From the NCBI GenBank assembly GCA_035578155.1, contig JAPWDM010000004.1, positions 39,380,803 to 39,444,802 on the forward strand: DNA of 64,000 bases, read 5' to 3'. The notes beneath the pieces are model-generated. The model was given only the letters and a program-made list of their open reading frames with translations, did no database searches and was not told where the DNA came from. Positions 11,517 to 23,357 of this stretch are shown piece after piece. The DNA is from Brachynemurus nebulosus. Its lineage: Eukaryota; Arthropoda; Insecta; Neuroptera; Myrmeleontidae. Numbering within the stretch: the first letter of the stretch is position 1; every line of letters starts with the position of its first letter. A program made the translations under genes and the position numbers.

Positions 11517-11820
11517 AATAAACAAGTATATTTTAAGTGGGACGATAATCTAGCGCTGAGTTATTATACAGGAATGGAAATGTCTAGTAGAATTCATATT
11601 AGCAGTAATATAACAGTAAATGAAATGTGCACAAACTTAGAAAATGCGATTAAAGAATTGCCAGTTAGGAATGCAAAAAGAAAGACTAATTTACAATAGT
11701 GATTTTAGAATATTTCATAATAAGTGGTTTGATCAGGAATATAAAGATAAAAAATGTAATGTAAAACAATTATTGAAATTATGCAAACATGACAATTTAT
11801 GACTAAAACTTAAAATTATA
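11517..11820 (+). pseudogene. LINE endonuclease relic, second part
   Basis: Continues the disrupted LINE frame after the insertion: a WDDNLALSYYTGME stretch near 11538 followed by an N-(T/E)MCTNLENAIKEL-like helix and a basic KRKT segment ending in a stop near 11697, then FRIFHNKWFDQEYKDKK in another frame. This is the linker usually found between the endonuclease and the reverse transcriptase; the WFD.E step is typical of it. The relic stops before any RT motif. Confidence 0.7.
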
Positions 11821-12119
11821 TCCATAAATGTACTGAAAAGATTTATTGACATTTATTGATATTATATTATTTATTTTTAATTGTCCTATTCCAAGTCTGT
11901 AAGTTTCATGCTTAAAACGTAAAATTTAGTTTCAAATTCAATAAAAATTTATGAAGTAGTAGTGGTGGGAAATTCAAATTTTGGTATTTTTAAATTTATT
12001 TTTTTTTTGGTTGTGGCGGATTGTGCTAGGTGAGCATAACAAATTTCCCAAATGACAAAATTTCCTCAGAGTAGTACATTGCGCAGCACAGACTGATGTT
12101 TAAAAATCTGTAGGGATTT
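11821..12119. other. AT-rich stretch, nothing recognised
   Basis: No supported features. Confidence 0.4.
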
Positions 12120-12516
12120 TCCAAGAATACAAAAACTTTTTTTATCCAGATGGAATTTGAATTAAAATTTTTTTCGACGACACAACGCGGTACAAACGTT
12201 GTATAATGCAATAAAATTAAAAAAGTTCAAATTTCAAAACATGCGGGGCTGACCAAAAATTTGTTTTTTGATTTTTTTGGAGTTCTCGATTATTTTGAGT
12301 TTCTTGATTATTTGCGGCAAAATATAATAAAACGTGGAACAAAGCAGCACAACTAACAAAAAACTGAAAAGTGCGGGGCTGGTAAAAATTTGTTTTTTGG
12401 TGTTTTATCCTAAATGCTTCTAATTTCGAGCTGCTGTTTGCGGCAAAAATTGGCACAAACGTAGCACAATATAGCACAATTAAGAAAAATAAAAATTTCA
12501 AAAGGTGCGGGGCTAG
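12120..12516. repeat. Three degenerate ~131 bp tandem units
   Basis: The motif GTGCGGGGCT or ATGCGGGGCT recurs at about 12241, 12371 and 12504. It is preceded each time by an AAAATTTCAAAA-like A-rich block and a GCACAA(A/C)-type block. The open frame on the minus strand at 12217-12528 merely runs through the repeat. Confidence 0.65.
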
Positions 12517-13209
12517 CATCACACACATGATGTTATCACATGATGTTAATTAATGTTGTAAAATCTTTATTTTTCGATAAACGATCAACAAGTTCTTGTT
12601 TTACAAGGCCTGTGGCAGTAGTATTTCGCTCCAGTTTAACTTTTCGTGTATTAACCACACTGATAGCTTCATTTGATGCTTAAATTTATCATTTTCAACT
12701 TTTTGATAGCTGCAGGAAGTTTTGAATAACTTATTTTAATAAGGGTTAATTAATTAACTAAGGACACAGGAGTTCTCAGAATTTTTTTGAAATATATTTT
12801 GTTTACTTTAAAACTAACTGTTAAATTCAAGGGGCTAAACTATTATATGAGGTATTTTAATGCTAACTCATATATTATGAGGTAGCATTCCGGCTGTCGC
12901 GTCGCCAGAATTTTACGTCATCAAACTTGGCAGCGAGGCACCTCCACTTTCTATGGTTATATACATATTTAGAGTTTGTGTTTGCATGTGTAGTATAGTA
13001 GATGTTAGTATGTGTGATATTCGGTATGTATGTAGAGCGAGGTGCAAGGTGGGATTGGATACATACTATCGAACAACTATATGTATGTATCTGCTACTAA
13101 TGACATTACCACAATGTAACAATCAACAGCCACCACTGTGGCCAGTGGCCACCACTTAACCATGGTTGTCTACTCTTGTAGAGCCGATGAACGACTAGTC
13201 AGTAGGCAG
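12517..13209. other. Mixed intergenic stretch
   Basis: Nothing coding is supported. 12890-12950 is a short GC-richer patch (GGCTGTCGCGTCGCC) followed by TATG/TGTG-rich sequence, in front of a TATA-like motif. Confidence 0.35.
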
Positions 13210-13216
13210 TATAAAA
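13210..13216 (+). promoter_or_regulatory. TATA-like motif
   Basis: TATAAAA, about 30 bases before GCAACTTTCGGACC. Upstream sequence is GC-richer than the surroundings. No exon can be supported downstream, so this may be chance in AT-rich DNA. Confidence 0.2.
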
Positions 13217-15262
13217 TGCAGCTTATTGCAACTTTCGGACCACACTTTTTTATAAGTTAAAATTATTTTATAATATGATTATATTATTAGTAAACAAAAT
13301 AAAATCAATAACCATTATAAAATTAATTCGTCCATATCGTCGATTAACATTTTTCGACAAAGCCGTACCATTAAATCCGCATTCACAAAAATGTACACTT
13401 CAGCATATTTAATGAAAAGATGAAACAATAAGTGAAAAAACGTGGTATGTAAAGAATGAATAATTTATAGATATGCAAAACGCGGACGCGTCCCGGAAAC
13501 ACCGAAAAAAAAATATTTTTCTAAACCAAATCAAAGTTTTCTACAGATACGTAGATTGTTTTATTACCCTTTTAAAATTCATAGGAACATATTTTACGTT
13601 TTATCCGTGTTGTAGAATGTTGTTGTACGCTTCAGTCAGACAAATACACACATACACTCATACACAAGTACCGCCACTGGTAGAAATACTTTTTCGCCTA
13701 ACCAACAATTTGTTGTATAAATCAAACATTTACATTGGAATATTTACAACGAATATTTTTACATAAAATTATTGTGTCAAAACACTGTGCGCAACATAAA
13801 TAAATTTCAAACGGGGTAACGTCTAACGTCGAACCCTCCAATTTAAGGTGGTTCTATTGGGATATGTAAGTATACAAAGTTATGAAGTAATATCACTAAC
13901 AGCACGTTCAGAGCGATGTTGTTGCTACTACTTTTTTCATACTAACATGTATTCATTGTCAGTAGCCTCGATACCAACAGAACAACTAATACGTACTCAT
14001 ATACAGTTGGTGAGGTGTGAAAAATATAATGTTAAAATAACATTTTCGGATAGTTTTCTTTCTACATTATCTCAAATATACGAGGCACAAATAGGGTAGA
14101 AGTGGCATGAATGGGACGTTTTTGTTTTAAGCGTTCTAGTAAATAAACGAGATAACAAATTAAATATTTACGAACGGAATTAGAAACTTCAGTTATCTTA
14201 CTCTTAAAATAAAATCCAATAATAAACATTTCAGGACATGATAATTTATGAAAGGGATAATACTAAATATCATTCATGTACTTCAAATTTCCACCCTATG
14301 TACATAAGACATACGGCTCATACTATTGCGAAGGTCATCTTACTGAACTTACATATTAATTAATTTGAATCAGTAATGGAAATAGCCAAATGATTTCAGT
14401 AATCGATCATTATTAATTGCGTGGTTTTAGTAATCTATAATTAATAGTATATTATTCAATGAGCTAGTCATGATAGCTATTAGTCACGAAGATGAAATTG
14501 CGACACGAGCCGAGTTTACGAGGCGAGTGTTGTAATGCATCTGAGTGAGTACTAGCCATTTCAAGTTAGTAGAATACTATACCTTTTCTACGAATTTTTG
14601 CCTTTTGGTTTTAAATAAAATTGAATATAAATTTTAAATTAAAAAAAAACTTTATTTATTTCTAATTTCAATAAATGTTCATATATATTTAAATTAAAAT
14701 ATAAATTAATATAAATTTTTTTGTTTTATAAAATTGTTTTATAAAATAAATTAAAATATAAATTTTTTTGTTTACTTACACGTTACTACGCAACATATAT
14801 AAAATTAAAACAACTTGAAAGATATATTATGCACAAAACAATCCCAAGCCCATGGAATAATGGTTAATAAGATGATTTCATTGGTCGAAAGGTATTGAGT
14901 AATGATCATTCCTCCATACCTTTGAATAATGCCTAACTTTCTCAACAACTAACAGATATGTAATGAGTGTGTTCTTCAACAGGAGTAGAAAGAATTATTG
15001 TTTTTCATTTGATTATTTTTGTCCGAAATTTTTAAGCACAAAGAGAGTTTAAAAAAATTAAATATATTTTTTAATTAAATATATTAATTAACACTAAAAA
15101 AACACGATAATAGAGAAAAAATTGTTGTGACATGTGGATCTTAAAATAAAACTAATTCGAAATTACTAGTCCCTTTCATAACCTGTTTGCTTTGTTCCTT
15201 TCATAAATATCACACCCAAATTAAAAATGTAACCTTTAAATCTACAATTTTATTTACTCACG

Positions 15263-15263
<1 letters not shown>
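13217..15263. other. Intergenic stretch, no gene recognised
   Basis: Several short open frames exist (for example 13473-13766 and 13848-14099), but they have no recognisable domain and no splice context, and I reject them. No repeat ends found. Confidence 0.4.

Positions 15264-15334
<71 letters not shown>
15264..15334. repeat. (AT)n microsatellite
   Basis: About 35 AT units. Confidence 0.97.
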
Positions 15335-15339
<5 letters not shown>

Positions 15340-15873
15340 TCTGATAATTTTTTTTATCGATATTGCAAGGAATATAAGTGGATCCAACTACACATTTTAA
15401 ATGATAGGTACACAATGTTCGAAAATTTTCCTAAAAAAAAAAACTATTTTCCCGATAGAACTACCTTAACATTCATTTACCTACCTATTTCCACTTAGTT
15501 TTATGAATTGTTGTACGCAGAACAACTGTTATCTACTTTTGAGTAGTCGCAGTTTCGGAAGAGTTTGGTAACAAACAGTTCCATCTAGTATACGACTTGG
15601 TTTGAAACTACCCAGTAGTTAGTTAGTTCCCAACACACACAACTTTACTGATATAATATTTCATTTGTTTTACCACAATTATTTAAGTAATGTTTTCCAT
15701 TACAATGCCACAAGAAACGTTTATATTTTGGGGGGTAAAATTGTGCGAACCACCAATGTACTATAATGTATTATAATATGTATAGAGTTGTGAATTTATT
15801 ATCTCACAAGGCGCGTGTAGTAACTGTGCAAATATATAGTGTAGCTATGAGGATCAGAGCATGCAATATTATA
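15335..15873. other. Intergenic stretch, nothing recognised
   Basis: No supported features apart from short TTAGTT-type repetition near 15620. Confidence 0.35.
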
Positions 15874-17359
15874 CAGGATGGCTCTAATAAAATTGCCAGC
15901 ATGTAGATCTAGCAAACGATGAGATATACAGTTTCGGTTAAATTACATTAATGATGTAAAAGCACTAAACGCATTAAATGCTATCTCCAAACTTCACAAG
16001 TTCGAAGGTGACATGATTGATTAGTATATTGTTACTATACAGATTATAGCGTAGGATCTAATAATCAAAATACCCTTGTCGCAGCATCTGCATAACATAG
16101 TGAATTTCCAAAGACTGGACATTGGCGGATCTCATATAACAACTTGTATCAATTTAAAGTAGTTTATAGCTTTCTAACAGTGAAAAAATTTTCAAAATCA
16201 GTTGGGTAGTTTTGTTTTTGGCACTTTGGCACTCTGGCAGACGTCATACAACATAACTTATATCAATTTAAAATAGTTTATCTCTCTAACAGTAATCAAA
16301 TTTTCAAAATCGGTGATGACGCGTTCTTGAAAAGTTATTTCTGCCATAGTCCCAGGCTCAGGTCTTTTCATGACACCTGCTGTAATAAGTGTATTTCCAA
16401 AAAGCAAATTCACTTAAAACTCCAAACTAAATGTTTTTATGTAATCTATCATACGTGTGCATGCAGGTATTTGATGTTGAAATAAGTTATATGATTATAC
16501 GAAACTAATAGTCCAGTAAATGAATCGGAAAAAATTCTAATTGTGGAGACGTGAACCTTCAAGAATATTCATCGGCACTGACCTCTAAAAACCCGTTTAA
16601 CTATGTCAAAATCTATTTCATGTTCCGTAAAAAGACGAAAATTTCGAAGACATAAACCGAAAATGGGCAAGAATAAAAAAATTCTCTATTTAAATTCTAC
16701 ATAAAAAGTGCATTTAGAATGTGCCCATTAAAATACCATAATTCTTGCCAGTAAGAAATTATCGGTAAGAAACGAAATTTTTAATTATGGGTTCTTTGGC
16801 TATATCTCCCTTCATTATACGAAATTTGGGAAGTTTGGAAATAGTGGTCGACGTACCTAGTCGACTGTGTCTACCACAGGCCAATGAACATATTATGTAT
16901 TATATTATGTAGACTAATTATATCAATGTATAATTGAGGCAGTCAGATACGACCAGATACGACCAAATAGTATTTCTATAATATGGTAATCAATGCAATA
17001 ACTGATGGTATCCGTAGTAACGTTTCCAAATAATTATTGTAAAAATTAAATATTGATAATAAAATTTTACTTTTTTACTTAATTTTAAATTTTATGTATA
17101 CAAATTATGTCCTGCAATAATTATAGTATCATTTGCTCAAAAATGGACAAAATTTTATATTCCAAGAATTTCACCCGTCTCACCCTGTTATCTGCTTCAA
17201 GAAAATTGCCTACAAACTGGCTTTACGCTTTGCCTAGTAGTATAATATAATAGTGTTCATTGGTCTGTGATGTCTACACAATTCGTCTAATTTAACCGAA
17301 ACTGTATCTTCCACTATTTATGAAAGTTCCATGTTGGTAATTTTATTAGGGACATTCTG
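15874..17359. mobile_element. TA-flanked element with long subterminal inverted repeats
   Basis: Left end CAGGATGGCTCTAATAAAAT, right end (inverted) CAGAATGTCCCTAATAAAAT, each flanked by TA (15872-15873, 17360-17361). Further inverted blocks are nested inside: ACAGTTTCGGTTAAATTA at ~15930 and its complement at ~17285, then CAGGCCAATGAACA at ~16876 and its complement at ~17250. The CAGGGTGTCC-like terminus is common in insect MITEs. It carries a family D fragment and no coding frame. Confidence 0.8.
16073..16345 (+). mobile_element. Family D repeat, copy 1
   Basis: Starts after TA with CCCTTGTCGCAGCATCTGC, the same terminus as the palindromic MITEs at 8543 and 57722, but has a different interior. 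That interior is two ~112 bp tandem units sharing TATCAATTTAAA(G/A)TAGTTTAT. A reverse-strand copy is at 51900-52181. The far end, near CTGCCATAGTCCC, is approximate. Confidence 0.65.
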
Positions 17360-17361
17360 TA

Positions 17362-19717
17362 TATATATATGAATATATAGTTTTAATATTTATATATGTA
17401 TATGGCCCTTTAACGAGAATTGGGAAGTAACCCGTTATACTGTTTATTCAGAATAATTTCGCTTATAATAATCGTATTCAGGGTCCGATACATTGTGAAA
17501 ATTGTTGTAGAATATTTCTCAGATCGTTATTTTCAAAGAGAACTGTATTTTATAGGATATTGTAAAATTTTTTGTCGATTAAAAGTAATTGTGTTGGACT
17601 TGGGCTATTACTTTACATCCCTTCTTTATAATGTTTCTGTTTGTTTTCTTGGTGTAGTTCCTTGTTTTATAGTTCAACAGCAATAGTTTAAAAAGAAGAA
17701 AGGAAAAAACTCTTTGAAAACATGCTCTAAGAATTTTACGAATAATTTAATTTTTAGAAAAAATTTCGCCTAAGTAGAAGGTCAAATAAAAGAAATAGCG
17801 AACTGCGTCCTAGTAACTTGTCTCTTTTTTAAATTCCACCTCTTTAAGTCGAGTGTCTACTAGATCGATACTATAGCGTCGCGCTGAAAATCTCGTGAGT
17901 TCGGAACCCCTCTTACGCTGTGACTCTCTACCCACCTAGTGGATGGTAAACTGGTTGATGAGTATAAAGTTCCGGCAATTCCAGTGACTTTCGGAGTCTA
18001 TTTTTTCTTTCTCCTCACTTTTTTTTTAATTCTAGTTCGCGTTGGACGAAATTAGTGTTAGAAAACAAATATACCTTCGGATACAGAAATTTAAAACTAC
18101 ACCAATACCTCAATTTGCGTCGTGGTCCGTTCCACCGTATTACAACAAAGTCGCCGTCTCTAAAAAAAAAAAGAAAATTTCAAAAAATTTTGAAAAAAAA
18201 AATTAAAGACTCGAACTCAAAACAACGCAACTTCGAAAATCTAACGACGCACAGTGAAAATTAGTACTAATTCAGCACCGACGCAAAGCGAGGTATTGGT
18301 GTATACTGAAATTAGAAAATAGTATAAGTATGTACGTACAAATATCGTATACCTATGTTACATTTTTGCCGAAATTTAAAAACGAAATGCAAACTTTCTA
18401 TCTCGTTTCTCGCCAAGATTAGCATTTCTAATATTTAAGGGGTTACATACATCACAGTTTTTTTCCTGTATGACGAATAATGTAATAAATATAGAACCTT
18501 TTAGGGTATGTTATATACGTGATCAAAGCTAAACAATTTTTTTTCTATTTTAAAGGCCCTGAGGGCGCAAGTTAAACGTAGACACTTTTTTTCTAGAAGA
18601 GCTTCATGAGGGGTAGCATAGCAATATTTTAAAACCTGTTAGACCAAAAATTTGTTTTCCTCATTTACATTAGTTTTACTATGGTGGTACCAAGATATTT
18701 AAAAAAAAATTTTAATTTTTTGCTAAATGGGAAAGTCTGAAAAAAATTTTGAAAATCGATGAAAAAATCGGAATCAATTCGTTTATAAAAAAAAATTATT
18801 TGTTAGCCAATTTGAAAGACCTTCTTTACCGTCCTACGTAATCTTGTCAAGAAGTTATGGGTAGAATATTTCAGTCACTCGAATGAAAATTGTTAGCGTT
18901 ATCGTGTCTAACTATCTGGTAAGCGTAATTTAGAGAAAAACGCGTGTAAAGTCTCAAAATGTATTTACGAAACACCAACTAAGAGTAACATAGTATCGCC
19001 ATTAATGAGTTATTGATGGGAGTACGGGTACCTATAATTTACCTGTAATGCAAAAAACGTTATCGACCAAACATTCTTGAGATCTTGTAATCATTTTATA
19101 AATCGAGTCCGAAAGGGTTTTTGAATTAATTTCCCATTCATAATTTCTTTTGAGCAGGGCTTAACTTCGACTACCAGAGTTTTTTTTTTTTGATCATTGT
19201 TTCATCAATGTTTTTAATAACTTACCTATGTGAGTTTTACCAGAAGTTTTAAAAAATCGGAGTTTGTGACTTTTAGGGAGCCGTATGGTTGAAAATGGTG
19301 CAAAATGTGTGAGTGTACATTCTGACACTAAAACCATTAATATGTGTTCCTGCACCTAAAATTTTAGAATTTAAGCTCTGCTCTTGAGCATTTTTCTCGA
19401 GATATTAATACACAATTTAACCGAATAAAAAAAAAGATTCCAAAATAATAAAATTCAATAAGAAATAGCTTTTATAAACTTTCATTTTTGCTCAAATATG
19501 TAACGTATTATTGTTTTCAGTAGAATCATTGAAAAACTTAAAGTATCTCGTGACTTGCTATTTTCGTAGAGGTCTTTTTGTAGTTCTTCTTCACAATTCC
19601 TAATAAATATTGGCATAATTCACTTTAAAAGGTGGCTGCAGATTAATGTCGCAATCAGTAACCGTTTGTTTGAATATTGGCTACTAATGGTGAAAAAAAG
19701 GTGAGAACTATTTAGGA
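17362..19717. other. Long stretch without a recognised gene
   Basis: Contains a TATAAAG at 17963-17969 in a GC-richer patch (17850-18000) that looks like a decayed LTR or promoter. Downstream, 18055-18264 is a lysine-rich short frame with no recognisable domain. 18440-19700 has no feature I can support. Confidence 0.35.
17963..17969 (+). promoter_or_regulatory. TATA-like motif, possible decayed LTR promoter
   Basis: TATAAAG followed ~25 bases later by CCAGTGACTTTCGGAGTC, in a locally GC-richer context. No paired LTR is present in the window. Confidence 0.2.
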
Positions 19718-20159
19718 AAAGGGTATCCTGAGATAAGAATGGCCGATTGGCCTCCAGACGAGATTTTCGACGGCACTTTGGCTACTATAAGGGCAGCAGA
19801 TAAGAAGTTTTGCGTGCAAGTTTTGGCCTCATATCTTGGCTAGTTTAGAAGTTATTTGTGATAATCAGTATTAAGGCCATGATTTTTTAAACCTTTATAT
19901 CTCGTAAACTATTACAGATATTGAAATGAACTAAAAACCATTGAGTGAGTAGGTCTAAGTTAGTAGGTACTATAATATATAACTACATCATTCAAATTTT
20001 TTCGTTAGTCAATAATCATAGAAAATTCGAAAAAATATAGAAAGACATTTTTTAGTTGTTCCTTCAGAGTGACAATCACAAAAAAAGCCTCAAATATTGC
20101 ACATTAGGCCCTGTTTAAGTACTGCAAGTTTCATTAAAAACAAAATGGTAGAACACTGT

Positions 20160-21393
20160 CAGCACCGGATCTACGATTTTTTAGATCCGAGGCAGAAACT
20201 TTATAAGTAAGCTAGTCCTTTATAAAACACCAATTTTTCCCAGCAGCAATGATACAAATTGAGGGTTTTGTAAAGGGTCAATATAGATAGGTACAAGTTG
20301 ATTCTTTATTTTAATAAATCTACTCCGAATGTACTACAAGTTGTACAAATTTCAAATTTTTATTACCAACCCCATCAGAGATACAATGACGCAAAATTCC
20401 AAAATTTGGAAAAAAGCCAGTTTTCGGAAGTTCGTAAAAATTAAAAGATACAAGTTTCACAATTGAAATAGTGTGTATTTGTTTCATAATGGCTAGTTCC
20501 TTATAGCTATTCTTATAAAAAAATAATATTAAGCGAGGTTTAAAACATTCCTTCTGTAAGAAAAAAACTGTTCAAAAAGTGAATTTTGCCAAATTTTGAT
20601 ATCCAACTTTAGGTAAAATTTTCTTATGGAAGGGACGAATATAGGTTAAATATAGGCATACTTAAAATAAAGAAACATTTATTACCTTTAAAATAATTTT
20701 TTATTTCAACCTTTTAGGATGAATGGTCTATGACATATGTGCATTGGCATAAATGGCTGCAAACACAAAAATCAGCGCAAATTGGAAAATAAAAATAGCT
20801 ACCACGCTTAAACGGTTCAAGATATTTTTTTTTAAGAATTGTTCTCAATATTTCAAATATAATAGAAACAATTGCAAGAATATTAATTTTTTCCAAAATG
20901 GTCGAGCAACCAACTTTTTTTTAAAGTGACCAGACGTTCCGATTTTGGCGACGCTTTTTGGAAGACTGTCCCGCGTCCCTCCAATTTTTAAAAATGACCC
21001 GCTTTTTAGAAAATATCTGCCAAATATCTGAATTTCTTTTTCAAATGGTAATTGACGTTTTTTTCCTTTTTGCTCGCCAGTTATTTTTCAAGAGAAAGTT
21101 CTTAAAATTACGTATTTTATATTTAATTGGCGTTTTTTTCTTGCTCGTCAGTTATTCTTTTAAAAAAAGGTAGGAAAAATTAAGATTTTCTTCTTTTCAA
21201 CCAAAAGATAGGGGTGGCATTTTTCACGGTGCCTTTCATCCCATTTGTCCCGCTTTTTCTCAATGAAAATCTAGTCACTTTATTTTTTTTAGACCGTTTG
21301 ATATAGACGGACCAAGTATGATTTTGGCGCCCCCAGAAACTGACACCCGGAGCAGAGGCCCCGGTCTGCCCCCCCCCCTTAGATCCGGGCTTG
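20160..21393. mobile_element. hAT-type element inserted in foldback element 1
   Basis: Ends CAGCACCGGATCTA and (inverted) CAAGCCCGGATCTA, flanked by the 8 bp duplication AACACTGT (20152-20159 and 21394-21401). The right side shows the usual hAT subterminal run of C and GGCCCCGG. The opposite foldback arm shows the target as the uninterrupted GAGCACTGTCAAAGAGG near 22358. Length is 1234 bp, with no transposase frame, so it is non-autonomous. Confidence 0.85.
20924..21281. mobile_element. Small TIR element nested in the hAT element
   Basis: Left end AAAGTGACCAGACG and right end CTAGTCACTTTA are inverted repeats of each other, bounded by T runs that could be the target duplication. The interior has CTGTCCCGCGTCCCTCC and CATTTGTCCCGC. 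About 358 bp. Confidence 0.6.
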
Positions 21394-22800
21394 AACACTG
21401 TCAAAGAGAAGAAACCTCGATCCACCCCACCATTCTGTTATGTATTTATGCCATGCACACAAGATAAATTAAGAGTCTGGTGGTGTTTTAACGATATGTA
21501 CCGATATACCGATCATGACCCTGAAATATACAATGTGTTCAAAGGTATATGAGGCCAATATATAACTGTGCAACAAAATTTGTTGCTGCTATAATGGCAA
21601 TATTTCTTGACCGATAGAGTTACTATTTGGTATTGTATCTGCTTACGTCAAGTTCTAGTCTAAGTTCGTAAATGGAGTTGATCGTCAATATGAGACGATT
21701 TCAAAATGAGGACTTCGTTATCAATGAATTTATTATTATATTATTAAATTATTGCCATTTTGAAACTATTCAATGAAAAGAGCTCATCTACAAACAGCTT
21801 AAACCTTGACCGCAATTATAATTATAATAAGATTAAGCTATGATCCGAAAACGTAACCGCTGCCACAACTCTCATACTTCAGTATAAATTTCAGTATTTG
21901 CCTACTATACTATGATTGTATATTTATCTAGAGTTAATGACCAGTAAATATTAACTAAGATTGAAATTTAGCTCATAGATAGGAACAACTGATTAAATAG
22001 TTTCTCAAATGACAATAATTTTAAACTTAAAATTCTCAACATTTTAAAACTATCCCATACTGACAATCAATTCCATCTATAAAGTTAGTCTAGAACTTGA
22101 CTTAAGCCGTTGTATTATCAAATTTCAACTCGACCGGTTAAGAAATATAACCGTTATCATACCAACAAATTTTGTTGCACATCTATACATTGGCCTCACA
22201 TAACTTTGAACACATTGCATATTTGGGGGTCATGATCGGTATATGGGTACATGTTGTTAAAACACCACCAGACTCTTAATTAATCATGTGCGCATGGCAT
22301 AAAAACAAAATGGAATGCTGAATTCAACATTTCTGATGGTGGGTTGGATCGAAGTTTCTCCTCTTTGACAGTGCTCCACCCTTTTGTTTTTAATGAAACT
22401 TGCAGTACTTAAACAGGAGCTAATGTGCAATATTTGAGGTTTTTTTCGTGATTGTTACTCTGAAGAAACCACTAAAAAGCGTCTTTCTTTTTCTCGACTT
22501 TTCTATGATTGTTTACTAACGGAAAAATTTCAAAGAAATATATATTATAGTACCAACTTAGACCTACTCAATTGTTTTTAGCTCATTTCAATATCTGTAA
22601 TATTTTACGAGATATAATAATTTAAAAATCATGGCCTTAATACCTACATATTATCACAAATAACTTCTAAACTACTCAAAGTATGAGGCCAAAACTTTCA
22701 CGCAAGACTTCTTATTACTTACCGTTATGGTGGTCAAAGTGCCGTCGAAAATCTCGTCTGGAGGCCAACCGACCATTCTTATCCGGGGATCCCTTTAGAA

Positions 22801-23052
22801 CAGGGGTGGCCAACTCGCGACCCGTGGGCCGTATGTGGCCCGCCCAGAATTTTTTTTTGGCCCGCGAGATTCATCACACTTATATTTATTTTTATATATT
22901 TAATATATTTATTTTATATTGACCAAGGTAGTGAAAACCAATGTATTAAAAAAATACATAATATACAGGAACCCATAATTTTATATGCAGCCCGCGGAGT
23001 TATGATGCGCTTCCAAAGTGGCCTGTAAGATCATTTGGGTTGGCCACCCCTG
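22801..23052. mobile_element. hAT MITE with 8 bp duplication CTTTAGAA
   Basis: Ends CAGGGGTGGCCAACTCGCG and TTGGCCACCCCTG, flanked by CTTTAGAA at 22793-22800 and 23053-23060. Inside, GGCCCGCGAGATTCATCA and its relatives are the usual GGCCCG-rich subterminal sequence of this widespread type. 252 bp, no coding capacity. Confidence 0.93.
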
Positions 23053-23060
23053 CTTTAGAA

Positions 23061-23067
23061 TATAAAA
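23061..23067 (+). promoter_or_regulatory. TATA box candidate in front of a candidate first exon
   Basis: TATAAAA starts directly after the hAT MITE's right target duplication. A possible start site is near AATCGACAGCAC, ~25 bases on. The purine-rich stretch 23085-23257 would be the 5' UTR of the exon at 23258. Confidence 0.4.
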
Positions 23068-23257
23068 CAAGTGTAAATCGACAGCACAAGAGTAATAATA
23101 GTAGTAGCAGTTAGACAGTAGTAGAAATCAGAAATTAGAAGTCAAAAGTAAAAATTGAAGAAGTAAAACGAGCAACAGTAAACTGGGAGGGGAATTAAGG
23201 AAGTAACTGGAAAGAAAATTAATTAAAAAGTTAGTAGTAATAGTAGAGGTAGTAATA

Positions 23258-23351
23258 ATGGAGAAAGTTGATTCCAAGGACGTTGAAGTATGCGAGTTAT
23301 ATGGAAAGTTATTTGGGAAAAATAATCGGCTTTTACGAAGGGAAGACGTAG
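23258..23351 (+). CDS. Candidate first coding exon, unidentified gene
   Basis: ATG at 23258, in AATAATGGAG context, opens 31 codons rich in charged residues (it begins MEKVDSKDVEV and ends LLRREDV). It closes with one extra base before a consensus donor G/GTAAGT (23352-23357). The purine-rich leader, the TATA box ~190 bases upstream and the strong donor all agree. I recognise no domain, no second exon can be matched with confidence, and the gene may be a transposon's. The exon ends in phase 1, as required by the acceptor of the candidate exon at 63027, but 40 kb separates them and nothing else links the two. Confidence 0.4.
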
Positions 23352-23357
23352 GTAAGT

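Larger units (their letters stand above)
19718..22796. mobile_element. Foldback element 1, long inverted arms
   Basis: Left end AAAGGGTATCCTGAGATAAG, right end (inverted) AAAGGGATCCCCGGATAAG. Inverted identity continues through GAGATTTTCGACGGCACTTT, GGCCATGATTTTT and, after the hAT insertion, through the GTCTGGTGGTGTTTTAAC block near 21475 and its complement near 22260. Arms end at ~21810 and ~21955. Without the inserted hAT the element is ~1.84 kb, with arms of ~0.85 kb. No transposase frame was found. Confidence 0.82.

Noticed and set aside
12217..12528. 103-codon minus-strand frame
   Set aside because: It runs through degenerate tandem repeats and has no recognisable domain.
17420..17686. 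88-codon hydrophobic frame
   Set aside because: AT-rich sequence naturally gives Ile/Phe/Tyr-rich frames; the start is weak and no homology is recognised.
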